Of a stretch of 64,000 nucleotides of DNA, positions 8,701-17,583 are shown piece by piece (positions within the stretch are counted from its first letter, which is position 1; each line of letters begins with the position of its first letter). The DNA is from Psychroflexus aestuariivivens (GTDB taxonomy: Bacteria; Bacteroidota; Bacteroidia; Flavobacteriales; Flavobacteriaceae), in NCBI RefSeq assembly GCF_004010055.1, contig NZ_RQVT01000018.1:124001-188000 (forward strand), written 5' to 3'. The notes beneath the pieces were generated by a model. The model was not told where the DNA came from, did not search any database, and worked only from the letters and a program-made list of their open reading frames with translations. Both the position numbers and the translations under genes were made by a program.

Positions 8701-9273
8701 ATGAAAACAAATGTTTTGAAAGGCGCTTTAGCCACAGTTATTTTACTTTCTTTAGTTGCATTTACAAATTCAATTGAAATGAAAAAAATTGACATCAAAA
8801 AAAGTCAAATTGAATGGGAAGGTGAGAAGCTTACAGGTTCACATAATGGAACGATTCAAATGAAAGATGGTCATTTCCTTATGGAAAATGGCGAATTAGT
8901 TGGAGGAGAATTTATTGTTGATATGACCTCTATTAAAGTGACAGATTTGGAAGGAGATAGCAAGCAAAAGTTAGAAGGACATCTTATGTCTGATGACTTC
9001 TTTGGTGTCGAAAACTACAAAACTGCGAAATTCGTTATTAACACTGTAGCAAAAAAAGGCGACGTTTACGGAATATCTGGAGATTTGACGATTAAAGGCA
9101 ACACAAATCCTATTGCTTTTGATATGGAAATGGATAAAAATTCTGCATCAACAACTTTAGTAATAGATAGAACTAAATATGATGTAAGATATGGATCTGA
9201 TTCATTTTTTGATAATCTAGGCGATAAAACAATTTATGATGAATTCACTTTGAACATCAATTTGAATTACTAG
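8701..9273 (+). CDS. YceI family periplasmic lipid-binding protein
   Basis: The 190-aa product begins with a signal peptide (MKTNVLKGALATVILLSLVAF) and continues as a YceI lipocalin-like beta barrel. Typical pieces include DIKKSQIEWEGEKLTGSHNG near the N-terminus and GDLTIKGNTNPIAFD in the middle. YceI proteins bind polyisoprenoids or similar amphiphiles in the periplasm. The association of MarR, nitroreductase and YceI is common in flavobacteria in my recollection and suggests quinone or isoprenoid-related stress handling, which is inference. It is the last gene of its operon and is followed by a strong bidirectional terminator. Confidence 0.87.
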   Translation: MKTNVLKGALATVILLSLVAFTNSIEMKKIDIKKSQIEWEGEKLTGSHNGTIQMKDGHFLMENGELVGGEFIVDMTSIKVTDLEGDSKQKLEGHLMSDDFFGVENYKTAKFVINTVAKKGDVYGISGDLTIKGNTNPIAFDMEMDKNSASTTLVIDRTKYDVRYGSDSFFDNLGDKTIYDEFTLNINLNY

Positions 9274-9295
9274 TTTTTTCTAAAACTACTGTAGT

Positions 9296-9332
9296 AAAAA
9301 AAGCTTGAAGTCATTAGGTTTCAAGCTTTTTT
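9296..9332. terminator. Bidirectional terminator
   Basis: A-run plus GCTTGAA at 9296-9309 pairs with TTCAAGC plus T-run at 9320-9332, around a ten-base loop. It separates the convergent YceI and epimerase genes and can work in both directions. Confidence 0.8.
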
Positions 9333-9356
9333 ATTTAAAATACGAGATAAATTCAC

Positions 9357-10337
9357 TTATTCATTGAAATAATCCCAAGTAATTTTCAAGCCATCTTGAA
9401 CACTGAATTTTGGATCATAGCTCAATTTTATTTTAGCTTTATCAATTTGTGCTAAAGAATCTCTTACATCTCCAACTCTAGGCGGACCATAAATTGCTTC
9501 TATAGATTTACCAGAAGCATCTTTTAGTGAAGCCCAAAGTTCATTCAAACTAATTCTTTCTCCGTAAGCAACATTGTAAACCTCATTGACTGCTTTTTTG
9601 TCAGCAAAAGCTGCTTTTATATTTGCCTGAACTGCATTTTCAACAAAAGTAAAATCGCGAGTTTGTTCACCATCTCCATTTATAATAGGAGATTTTTCAT
9701 CTTTAAGCGCTTGCATAAAAAGTGGAATTACTGCTGCGTAAGCACCTTTTGGGCTTTGTTTTGGACCAAACACATTGAAATATCGCAAACCAATGATTTC
9801 TAAATCGTAAGTTTTAGCAAAAACATCGGCATATAATTCGTTGACGTATTTTGTCACGGCGTAAGGTGAAAGTGGTCTCCCAATATTGTCTTCAATTTTT
9901 GGCAAAGTTTTGCTGTCGCCATAAGTTGAACTTGAGGCTGCATAAACGAAACGTTTGACACTGTCAGACTCTTTGTAAGCGACTAACATATTTAAAAAAC
10001 CAGAAACATTCACTTCATTACTGGTTACAGGGTCGTCTATAGATCTAGGTACAGAACCTAAAGCAGCTTGATGCAAAACAATGTCAATATTTTCAACTGC
10101 TTTTTTGCAAGTTTCTAAATTTCTAATATCACCTTCAAAAAAATCAAAATTAGGGTGCGATTTAAACTCTTCAATATTGTAATAATATCCATTGGAAAGA
10201 TTGTCTAAAACTCGCACTTTTTTAGCGTTATTTTTTAGCAAATATTCCACAATATTTGAACCGATGAATCCGGCTCCTCCTGTCACTAAAAAATGTTTTT
10301 TAGATAAATCTTCTGTGTGATAATTTGTGTTGTACAT
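9357..10337 (-). CDS. UDP-N-acetylglucosamine 4-epimerase (WbpP/TviC-like SDR)
   Basis: The 326-aa protein is an extended short-chain dehydrogenase. It has the NAD-binding VTGGAGFIGSN motif, a catalytic Ser/Thr region SSSTYGDS and the YxxxK pair in SPYAVTKY. The segment HQAALGSVPRS and overall form resemble WbpP/TviC, which interconvert UDP-GlcNAc(A) and UDP-GalNAc(A) for surface polysaccharide. Its start overlaps the stop of the dehydrogenase gene upstream in a TAATG arrangement, indicating translational coupling. Together they should supply UDP-N-acetyl-galactosaminuronate or a related uronic acid. UDP-glucuronate epimerase activity is the main alternative. Confidence 0.83.
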   Translation of the reverse strand: MYNTNYHTEDLSKKHFLVTGGAGFIGSNIVEYLLKNNAKKVRVLDNLSNGYYYNIEEFKSHPNFDFFEGDIRNLETCKKAVENIDIVLHQAALGSVPRSIDDPVTSNEVNVSGFLNMLVAYKESDSVKRFVYAASSSTYGDSKTLPKIEDNIGRPLSPYAVTKYVNELYADVFAKTYDLEIIGLRYFNVFGPKQSPKGAYAAVIPLFMQALKDEKSPIINGDGEQTRDFTFVENAVQANIKAAFADKKAVNEVYNVAYGERISLNELWASLKDASGKSIEAIYGPPRVGDVRDSLAQIDKAKIKLSYDPKFSVQDGLKITWDYFNE

Positions 10338-11620
10338 TATAATCTTCCGTCTATAATTTGTTTTGGTAAAAATGATTTGACATCAAAAATAACAGAATGT
10401 TCGTTTGTTAATTTTGAATAATCAAAATCTAAAAATTCTTTATGTGAAACTGCAAGAATTACTGCGTCGTAAGTGTTTTTAATATCTTCACAACGAAGTA
10501 AATCAATATTGAAAAGTGTTTTTACTTCTTTTTGATCTGCCCAAGGATCGCAAACATCAATGTCCATATTATAGGCTTTCAATTCATTTATGACATCTAT
10601 GGCTTTTGTATTTCTGGTATCAGGACAATTTTCTTTAAAAGTGATTCCTAGAACTAATGCTTTTCCATTTTTCACTTTAGCCTCTTTATTCAGCATCAAT
10701 TTGATGACTTCACTTGCAACATATTTACCCATGCCATCATTCATTCTGCGACCAGATAAAATAATTTCTGGGTTGTAACCGACCTCAAGCGCTTTTTGAG
10801 CCAAATAATACGGATCTACGCCGATGCAATGCCCGCCAACTAAACCAGGTGAAAATTTAATAAAATTCCACTTTGTGGCTGCAGCATCAAGTACATCATT
10901 CGTATCAATGTCCAAAAGTCTAAAAATTTTAGACAATTCATTGACAAAAGCAATATTGATATCACGCTGAGAGTTTTCAATTACTTTGGCAGCTTCAGCT
11001 ACTTTTATACTTGGTGCCAAATGCGTTCCGGCCGTAATTACAGATGCGTATAGATCATCAACTATTTTGGCAACTTCTGGTGTCGAACCGGCAGTAACTT
11101 TTAGTATTTTGGTAACGGTGTGAACTTTATCGCCTGGATTGATTCTTTCTGGAGAATAACCTGCAAAAAAGTCTTTGTTGAAAGTTTTTCCAGAGTGTTG
11201 CTCAAGCACTGGCACACAAACTTCTTCTGTAACACCAGGATAAACAGTAGATTCGTAAATTACAATATCACCATCTTTCAAAACTTTAGCAATGGTTTCA
11301 CTGGCTTTGATAAGCGGAGTGAGTACTGGTTGACGATTTTTGTCGGTTGGTGTTGGAACTGTCACGATGAAAATATTGGCATCCCTCATATCTTTAGATT
11401 TCGTGGTTACTTCCAATTTTTTGTCACCATTACCTTGAAGTGCTTCTTGGAGCAAATCATCAGAAACTTCTAAAGTGTGATCGGTACCACTAGCAAGTTC
11501 ATCTACGCGTTCTTGATTAATATCAAAACCGATGACCGAAAATTTTTCTGCAAAAGCAACGGCAAGCGGCAAACCGACATAGCCAAGACCTATCACGGCA
11601 ATTTTATGTTGTTTATCCAT
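10337..11620 (-). CDS. Nucleotide-sugar dehydrogenase (WbpO/TviB/WbpA-like)
   Basis: The 427-aa protein is a UDP-glucose/GDP-mannose dehydrogenase family member. It has the N-terminal NAD site (IGLGYVGLPLA) and the catalytic Cys in GGHCIGVDPYYL. It oxidises the C6 hydroxyl of a UDP-HexNAc to a carboxylate in two steps. Paired with a WbpP-like epimerase, it most resembles the TviB/TviC or WbpO/WbpP systems for UDP-N-acetylhexosaminuronic acid used in capsule or O-antigen. Its stop overlaps the epimerase start by one base. No glycosyltransferase or polymerase gene adjoins the pair, so the recipient glycan is elsewhere. Confidence 0.87.
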   Translation of the reverse strand: MDKQHKIAVIGLGYVGLPLAVAFAEKFSVIGFDINQERVDELASGTDHTLEVSDDLLQEALQGNGDKKLEVTTKSKDMRDANIFIVTVPTPTDKNRQPVLTPLIKASETIAKVLKDGDIVIYESTVYPGVTEEVCVPVLEQHSGKTFNKDFFAGYSPERINPGDKVHTVTKILKVTAGSTPEVAKIVDDLYASVITAGTHLAPSIKVAEAAKVIENSQRDINIAFVNELSKIFRLLDIDTNDVLDAAATKWNFIKFSPGLVGGHCIGVDPYYLAQKALEVGYNPEIILSGRRMNDGMGKYVASEVIKLMLNKEAKVKNGKALVLGITFKENCPDTRNTKAIDVINELKAYNMDIDVCDPWADQKEVKTLFNIDLLRCEDIKNTYDAVILAVSHKEFLDFDYSKLTNEHSVIFDVKSFLPKQIIDGRL

Positions 11621-11775
11621 GTTTAGATTGTATTTTTTTTCAATAATATCAACGATTTAATCGTCTGATGTTTAGTTAATAAATTCTTTCAAAAATAGAT
11701 TTTAAAATTTTATTAGCAAATATAGTTGATGAATAATGAATAGAATGTTTTCAAAAATATTTTTCAAAAAAAAAA

Positions 11776-12093
11776 TTAACTTGTCAATCCAGGAATATCT
11801 GGCATACCGTCTTTAGCAACTGCAGAAAGTTCTGCTTCGTTGACTTCGCCAGCTTTTTTAATAGCTTTGTTTAATGTCAAAACAAGGTAATCTTCTAACT
11901 GCTCTTTATCTTCAAGAAGTTCGTCATTAATATCTATAGATTTCAATTCACGATTTGCGGTGATTGTAACTTTTAGTAATCCATCATTACTTTTTTCAGA
12001 CAAAGTCACCGTGTCCAGACGTTTTTTTGTTTCTTCAACTTTGGCTTGGGTTTCTTTGATTTTATTCATCATACCCATCATATCTCCAAACAT
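11776..12093 (-). CDS. YbaB/EbfC family nucleoid-associated protein
   Basis: This 105-aa protein is of the YbaB/EbfC type. Its start, [21 protein letters not shown], is the usual coiled N-terminal helix and is followed by the short beta sheet that completes the tweezer-like dimer. Members bind DNA with little specificity and are often next to dnaX or recR; neither is adjacent here. The gene is monocistronic and divergent from the S9 peptidase. A TAAATTTG -7 box lies 23 bases before its start on the minus strand (12116-12123). Confidence 0.92.
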   Translation of the reverse strand: MFGDMMGMMNKIKETQAKVEETKKRLDTVTLSEKSNDGLLKVTITANRELKSIDINDELLEDKEQLEDYLVLTLNKAIKKAGEVNEAELSAVAKDGMPDIPGLTS

Positions 12094-12115
12094 AAATTAG
12101 ATTTTTAATTTTACA

Positions 12116-12123
12116 CAAATTTA
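12116..12123 (-). promoter_or_regulatory. Putative -7 box for the YbaB gene
   Basis: The minus strand reads TAAATTTG, a full match to TAnnTTTG, upstream of the YbaB start codon. Confidence 0.4.
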
Positions 12124-12302
12124 TAAGTTTTATGTGAAGCAACTTCACTTTTATCTGAATTGTTTAGAAGTTTTAGGTACAAATAATAATTTCAGCTAAA
12201 GTCTTTGTTATAGAAAACATTGAGGTTTTGTTTAATGTTAAAATTTTCTAATAGAAACTTTTTTTAAGCTACTTTTAACACGACTAAATTCTAATTAAAT
12301 AA

Positions 12303-14447
12303 ATGTTATACATGACACATTTTTCAAAAATTCTTATGTTAAGTCTTATATTTGTCGCCGCTTGCAAATCAGATAAAAACACAAATTTGGACACCAAACT
12401 TATGCCTCCAAAGGCAGAACAAAAACCGGAAAAATTAGTTATTCATAATGATGAACGTATCGATAATTACTATTGGTTGAGAGAAAAAGAAAATCCTGAA
12501 GTCAAAGAATATTTGAATCAAGAAAACGAATATTACGATCAGGAAACAGCTCATACCAAAGATTTTCAAAATGATTTGTTTGAGGAAATAAAAGCCAGAA
12601 TTAAGGAAGATGATTCATCTGTACCTTATAAATTGAATGGTTATTGGTACCAAGTGCGTTATGAAAAAGGTAAAGATTACCCGATTTACACCAGACGTAA
12701 AGAAACTCTGGATGCCGATGAAGAAATTATGTTCGATTGTAATGAAATGGCTAAAGATTATGCTTATTTCAATTTAAATGGAATTAATGTAAGCCCAGAC
12801 AATAATTTTGTAGCTTTCGGGATTGACACTGTTAGTCGTCGGAAATATACCATTCAAATTAAAGATTTGAAAACAGGTGAAATTTTACCAACAAAAATAG
12901 AAACTACTACTGGTGGTTCTACCTGGGCGAATGATAATGAAACTTTATTTTACACCAGAAAAGACGAGCAGACTTTGCGTTCAAATCAGATTTTCAAACA
13001 CAAAAAAGGAGATTCACCCGATAATGATGAGTTGATTTTTGAGGAATCTGACGAAACTTTCAATGCTTATGTTTACAAAACAAAATCTAGGCAGTTTATT
13101 GTTATAGGTTCCTCCAGCACTATGTCCGATGAATATAGAATTTTGAATGCTGATGACGCTTCAGGCGAGTTTAAACTTTTCGCAAAACGTGAACGAGGTT
13201 TAGAATATGATATCGCACATTTTGAAGATAACTTCTACATATTAACTAACAAAGATGAAGCCCAAAACTTCAAATTGATGAAAACATCGCTTTCTGAAAC
13301 TGAAGTTGAAAACTGGGTGGAAGTTATTCCGCATCGCCAAAAAGTGCTTTTAGAAGGCATTGATATTTTTAAAGATTATTTGGTTACTAGTGAGCGTTAT
13401 AATGGTTTGAACAGAATTCATGTCCAAAGTTGGGATGGAGAAACCGATTATTATCTGCCATTCAAAAGTGAAACTTACACTGCTGGAACTAGTACAAATG
13501 TAGATTTTGATACTCAGAAACTTCGCTACTTCTATAATTCCTTGACCACGCCTCCTTCTGTTTATGAATTCGATATGAAGAATAAGACAGAAACACTTCT
13601 GAAATCTCAAGAAGTTCAAGATCCAAATTTTGACCAAAACAATTATATCTCTGAAAGAATTTGGGCAACAGCCGAAGATGGTACTGAAATTCCTGTGTCT
13701 TTGGTCTATAAAAAAGGCATCAAAAGAAATGGAAAAAATCCACTATTGCAATATGGTTACGGCAGTTATGGAGCTACAATGGATCCTTATTTTTCAACCA
13801 GTCGATTGAGTTTGTTGGATCGTGGATTTATTTATGCCATTGCACATATTCGTGGAGGAGAATATCTTGGCAGAGATTGGTACGAGAATGGTAAAATGCT
13901 TTCAAAAAAGAATACATTTACAGATTTCATTTCAGTTTCAGAACATTTAATTGAACAAAAATATACTTCAAAGAAACATCTCTACGCCATGGGTGGTTCA
14001 GCAGGTGGTTTGTTGATGGGAGCTGTTATCAATATGGCGCCAGATTTATACAATGGTGCAGTTGCGGCAGTACCTTTTGTTGATGTTGTAACTACTATGC
14101 TAGACGATAGTATTCCCTTAACCACTGGTGAATACGATGAATGGGGCAATCCAAATAATGAAGAATACTATCATTATATTAAAGCCTATTCTCCATATGA
14201 TAATGTAAAGGCACAAGATTACCCAAATTTACTTGTTACAACAGGATTTTATGATTCTCAAGTGCAGTATTGGGAACCTGCAAAATGGGTTGCCAAATTA
14301 AGGGAGAAAAAAACCAATAACAACAAACTATTATTTCATATTAATATGGACGCTGGACATGGTGGGGCTTCAGGAAGATTTGAAGCTTTAAAAGAAGTCG
14401 CAGAAGATTATGCGTTTTTGTTGGATTTGGAAGGCATCACAGAGTAA
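12303..14447 (+). CDS. S9 family prolyl oligopeptidase / oligopeptidase B-like lipoprotein
   Basis: The 714-aa enzyme has a lipoprotein signal (lipobox VAAC) then an N-terminal beta-propeller and a C-terminal alpha/beta hydrolase domain. The catalytic triad is visible: S566 in GGSAGG, D651 in FYDSQV and H686 in GHGGASGR. The DNER-like propeller entry (HNDERIDNYYWLRE) is typical of oligopeptidase B and prolyl oligopeptidase. The lipobox implies periplasmic or outer-membrane placement, where it would trim short peptides taken up as nutrients. A second ATG nine bases downstream is an alternative start. The gene stands alone with no co-directional gene within 77 bases upstream of the next one. 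Confidence 0.9.
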   Translation: MLYMTHFSKILMLSLIFVAACKSDKNTNLDTKLMPPKAEQKPEKLVIHNDERIDNYYWLREKENPEVKEYLNQENEYYDQETAHTKDFQNDLFEEIKARIKEDDSSVPYKLNGYWYQVRYEKGKDYPIYTRRKETLDADEEIMFDCNEMAKDYAYFNLNGINVSPDNNFVAFGIDTVSRRKYTIQIKDLKTGEILPTKIETTTGGSTWANDNETLFYTRKDEQTLRSNQIFKHKKGDSPDNDELIFEESDETFNAYVYKTKSRQFIVIGSSSTMSDEYRILNADDASGEFKLFAKRERGLEYDIAHFEDNFYILTNKDEAQNFKLMKTSLSETEVENWVEVIPHRQKVLLEGIDIFKDYLVTSERYNGLNRIHVQSWDGETDYYLPFKSETYTAGTSTNVDFDTQKLRYFYNSLTTPPSVYEFDMKNKTETLLKSQEVQDPNFDQNNYISERIWATAEDGTEIPVSLVYKKGIKRNGKNPLLQYGYGSYGATMDPYFSTSRLSLLDRGFIYAIAHIRGGEYLGRDWYENGKMLSKKNTFTDFISVSEHLIEQKYTSKKHLYAMGGSAGGLLMGAVINMAPDLYNGAVAAVPFVDVVTTMLDDSIPLTTGEYDEWGNPNNEEYYHYIKAYSPYDNVKAQDYPNLLVTTGFYDSQVQYWEPAKWVAKLREKKTNNNKLLFHINMDAGHGGASGRFEALKEVAEDYAFLLDLEGITE

Positions 14448-14524
14448 TCTAAAAAAAAGTTGTAATTTAGCCCCTTGGAAAATATTTAACTAGATTAATT
14501 TTTACGTGAAAAGACGTTAGTTTT

Positions 14525-15592
14525 ATGCATAAAGATTTGAATGTTCACGACAACTTATTATCCATGATTGGCTCCACGCCCATGGTAAGATTGAATAGAA
14601 TAACTAAAGATTTTGAAGGCGATTTTTTTGCAAAATATGAGGCTCAAAATCCTGGTCATTCTTCCAAAGATAGAATTGCTCGGTATATTATTGATAAAGC
14701 TGAACAAAACGGAGATTTAAAACCTGGGGATACTATTATAGAAACCACTTCTGGAAATACAGGTTTTAGCATTGCTATGGCTTGTGTTATTAAGGGCTAC
14801 AAGTGTATTTTGGCCGTGAGTTCCAAATCTTCTAAAGACAAAATTTCTTTGCTTAAAACTATGGGTGCAGAAGTTAACGTTTGCCCATCCAATGTTGCTC
14901 CAGACGATCCGCGTTCTTATTATGAAGTGGCTAAGCGAATTCATAAAGAAACACCTGGCTCCATTTATATTAATCAATATTTTAATGAACTGAATATTGA
15001 TGCACATTACCTTACAACTGGTCCAGAAATTTGGGAACAAACCCAAGGGAAAATTACACATTTGGTAGCTTGTAGTGGAACTGGAGGAACCATTTCTGGT
15101 ACAGCCAGATTTTTGAAAGAACAAAATCCAAATATTAAAATTCTAGGAATAGATGCCTACGGTTCGGTATTAAAAAAATACCATGAAACTGAAGAACTAG
15201 ATAAAAATGAAATCTACCCTTACAAAATTGAAGGTCTTGGTAAAAATTTAATTCCTACAGCAACAGATTTCAGTATTATAGACAAATTCACCAAAGTTAC
15301 AGACGAAGACAGTGCATATATGGCCAAAGATATTGCCAAAACTGAAGGCATGTTTGTCGGTTACACCAGTGGAGCAGCTATGCAAGGTGTCAAACAGTTG
15401 GCAGAAGAAGGTGAATTTGACGAAAACAGCCATGTTGTAGTAATTTTTCCAGATCACGGATCAAGATATATGAGTAAAATATATAGCGATGATTGGATGG
15501 AAAAGCAAGGTTTTACACATTACCCAAATTCAGAATCAACAGAAAAGAAATCAAAAGATTTAAAAAAAGCACATATTACAAACATCAATTAA
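14525..15592 (+). CDS. PLP-dependent cysteine synthase family protein; candidate cysteate synthase
   Basis: The 355-aa protein is a fold-type II PLP enzyme of the cysteine synthase/CBS family. PLP-binding K48 is in HSSKDRIA, the substrate loop is TTSGNTG, and the phosphate-binding loop is SGTGGT. Ordinary cysteine synthases use O-acetylserine and sulfide. The next gene, 54 bp on, is an alpha-oxoamine synthase of the serine palmitoyltransferase type. In flavobacteria such pairs are known to me as the first steps of capnine sulfonolipid synthesis, in which a cysteine-synthase homologue makes L-cysteate from phosphoserine and sulfite. Cysteate synthase is therefore the favoured specific call, inferred from context. 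Plain cysteine synthase or cystathionine beta-synthase remain possible. Confidence 0.8.
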   Translation: MHKDLNVHDNLLSMIGSTPMVRLNRITKDFEGDFFAKYEAQNPGHSSKDRIARYIIDKAEQNGDLKPGDTIIETTSGNTGFSIAMACVIKGYKCILAVSSKSSKDKISLLKTMGAEVNVCPSNVAPDDPRSYYEVAKRIHKETPGSIYINQYFNELNIDAHYLTTGPEIWEQTQGKITHLVACSGTGGTISGTARFLKEQNPNIKILGIDAYGSVLKKYHETEELDKNEIYPYKIEGLGKNLIPTATDFSIIDKFTKVTDEDSAYMAKDIAKTEGMFVGYTSGAAMQGVKQLAEEGEFDENSHVVVIFPDHGSRYMSKIYSDDWMEKQGFTHYPNSESTEKKSKDLKKAHITNIN

Positions 15593-15646
15593 ATTGATGT
15601 TGAGCCACGCAAGGCAATTTTATACGAACTGAAACACAATGATGTT

Positions 15647-16903
15647 ATGAAAGATTTATTTGCGAAAATTTATAGAGATAAAGGACCTTTAGGAAAATGG
15701 GCAGACCAAGCTGAAGGTTATTTTGTTTTTCCAAAACTGGAAGGACAAATCAGCAATAGAATGAAATTCCAAGGAAGAGAAGTAATTACTTGGAGTATCA
15801 ATGATTATTTAGGTTTAGCTAATCATCCTGAAGTTAGAAAAGCAGACGAAGAAGCTGTAAAAAAATGGGGGAGTGCTTACCCAATGGGCGCCCGAATGAT
15901 GAGTGGTCACACCGATTTGCATGAAAAACTACAGAACGAACTCGCAGATTTTGTAAGTAAAGAAGCAGCCTATGTCCTCAATTTTGGTTACCAAGGCATT
16001 TTATCTACAATAGATGCATTATTAGGTAAAGACGACGTGATAGTTTACGATGTTGATGCACATGCTTGTATTATTGACGGCGTTCGTTTGCACTTGGGAA
16101 AAAGATTTACTTATAAACATAACGATTTGGACAGTATAGAGTTAAATTTAGCTCGTGCTGAAAAAATCGCAGAACAAACCGGCGGCGGTGTGTTATTTAT
16201 TTCTGAAGGCGTTTTCGGAATGCGTGGTGAACAAGGAAGACTTAAAGAAATAGTTGAGTTAAAGAAAAAATATAATTTCAGATTATTAGTTGACGATGCA
16301 CACGGTTTTGGAACTTTAGGTGAAACTGGAGCTGGAGCAGGCGAGGAGCAAGGTGTTCAGGATCAAATAGACGTTTACTTTGCAACTTTTGCTAAATCGA
16401 TGGCGAGTACAGGAGCATTCATTGCAGCGGATAAAGAAATTATAGATTATTTGAAATACAATTTGCGTTCTCAGATGTTTGCCAAATCACTTCAAATGTC
16501 TTTGGTAGAAGGTGCTTTGAAACGTTTAGAGTTAATTCGAAAATCACCAGAATTCAAAAATAAATTGTGGGAAAACGTCAACGCATTACAAAACGGTTTG
16601 AAAGACAATGGTTTTGATATAGGTACAACAACAAGTTGTGTAACGCCCGTATATTTAAAAGGGAGCATCCCAGAAGCCATGGCTTTGGTTAAAGATTTAA
16701 GAGAAAATCATGGTATTTTCTGTTCTATTGTTGTTTACCCAGTAATTCCTAAAGGATTAATTTTGCTCCGTATGATTCCTACAGCGACTCATACTATGGA
16801 AGATATTGATCTAACGCTAAAAGCTTTTTCAGCTATTCGCGAACGTTTAGAAAATGGTACTTACAAAAAGCTATCTCAAGCTCTAATGGAAGACGAATTA
16901 TGA
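15647..16903 (+). CDS. Alpha-oxoamine synthase; candidate cysteate C-acyltransferase (capnine pathway) or serine palmitoyltransferase
   Basis: The 418-aa protein is a fold-type I PLP enzyme of the alpha-oxoamine synthase family. The PLP Lys is K250 in TFAKSMAS, and the D-x-D-H-G cofactor region is seen as DDAHGFG. The family condenses an amino acid with an acyl thioester and releases CO2. Length and the MGARMMSGHTDLH segment fit Bacteroidetes serine palmitoyltransferase-like enzymes. Because it follows a cysteine-synthase-like gene at 54 bp, the amino acid is probably L-cysteate, giving 3-ketocapnine, the precursor of sulfonolipids important for gliding flavobacteria. That choice over serine is inference from context. 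A rho-independent terminator follows directly. Confidence 0.82.
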   Translation: MKDLFAKIYRDKGPLGKWADQAEGYFVFPKLEGQISNRMKFQGREVITWSINDYLGLANHPEVRKADEEAVKKWGSAYPMGARMMSGHTDLHEKLQNELADFVSKEAAYVLNFGYQGILSTIDALLGKDDVIVYDVDAHACIIDGVRLHLGKRFTYKHNDLDSIELNLARAEKIAEQTGGGVLFISEGVFGMRGEQGRLKEIVELKKKYNFRLLVDDAHGFGTLGETGAGAGEEQGVQDQIDVYFATFAKSMASTGAFIAADKEIIDYLKYNLRSQMFAKSLQMSLVEGALKRLELIRKSPEFKNKLWENVNALQNGLKDNGFDIGTTTSCVTPVYLKGSIPEAMALVKDLRENHGIFCSIVVYPVIPKGLILLRMIPTATHTMEDIDLTLKAFSAIRERLENGTYKKLSQALMEDEL

Positions 16904-16924
16904 AAACTTAATTGAGAAAAATAT

Positions 16925-16964
16925 AAATCACCTGTAAGAATGATCTTGCAGGTGATTTTTTTTT
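16925..16964 (+). terminator. Terminator after the sulfonolipid-type gene pair
   Basis: AAATCACCTG (16925-16934) pairs with CAGGTGATTT (16949-16958), with an extra inner AAG/CTT pairing, followed by a T-run. Confidence 0.8.
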
Positions 16965-17096
16965 GATTCAAAACAAATATGTCATTGAGTAAAACCTAAT
17001 CTTTATTTTTTTGAATTTCCTTAGTGAAGTGCGAAATATTCTTGAAAATAAAACAGCTTTTACAAATGTTAATTGATAAGGATATAATCCCATAAA

Positions 17097-17117
17097 TAGG
17101 AAATATTCCTAATTTTG
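17097..17117 (+). promoter_or_regulatory. umuDC promoter with candidate SOS operator
   Basis: The inverted repeat TAGGAA-ATA-TTCCTA occupies 17097-17111. It abuts a TAATTTTG -7 box (TAnnTTTG) at 17110-17117, 13 bases before the umuD start. The position suits a LexA-type repressor site; the sequence differs from the E. coli SOS box. No -33 TTTG is seen at the normal spacing. Confidence 0.5.
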
Positions 17118-17130
17118 TAAGAAAAAAATA

Positions 17131-17583
17131 ATGCAAGATTTGATACGAAAAAATAGTCAGTGTCTAAAAATTTATCACGCAGATTTTTCTTCAGATTTAG
17201 AACTGCCAGTAGTGAGCCAAGGCATTAGCGCAGGATTTCCTAGCCCGGCAGAAGATTTTTTGGAACTAAGGATGGATCTAAATCGTGAATTTATAAAACA
17301 TCCTAATGCTACATTTTATGCATATGTAAGTGGTGATAGTATGATAGGTGCCGGACTCGACAGTGGCGATTTGCTGATTATAGATAAAAGTATAGAAATT
17401 AAAAACAACAGAATTGCTGTTTGTTTTATCGATGGTGAATTTACGATTAAACGTATAAAAGTTGAAGGCAATTCGCTATGGCTATTTCCTGCTAACAAAA
17501 AATATTCTCCTATACAAATAACAGAGGATAACGAATTCGTGATTTGGGGCGTTGTCACTACAGTTATCAAAAATTTATTGTAA
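17131..17583 (+). CDS. umuD: UmuD-like S24 self-cleaving peptidase
   Basis: The 150-aa protein is a LexA/UmuD-type S24 peptidase without a helix-turn-helix domain, so it is UmuD rather than a repressor. The cleavage site is A34-G35 in ISAGFPSP. The catalytic Ser is S70 in GDSM, and the catalytic Lys is K107 in FTIKR, 37 residues later as in E. coli UmuD. RecA-stimulated self-cleavage should give the active UmuD' that joins UmuC in translesion polymerase V. The stop codon overlaps the UmuC start in TAATG. A short inverted repeat at its promoter is a candidate LexA site. Confidence 0.92.
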   Translation: MQDLIRKNSQCLKIYHADFSSDLELPVVSQGISAGFPSPAEDFLELRMDLNREFIKHPNATFYAYVSGDSMIGAGLDSGDLLIIDKSIEIKNNRIAVCFIDGEFTIKRIKVEGNSLWLFPANKKYSPIQITEDNEFVIWGVVTTVIKNLL

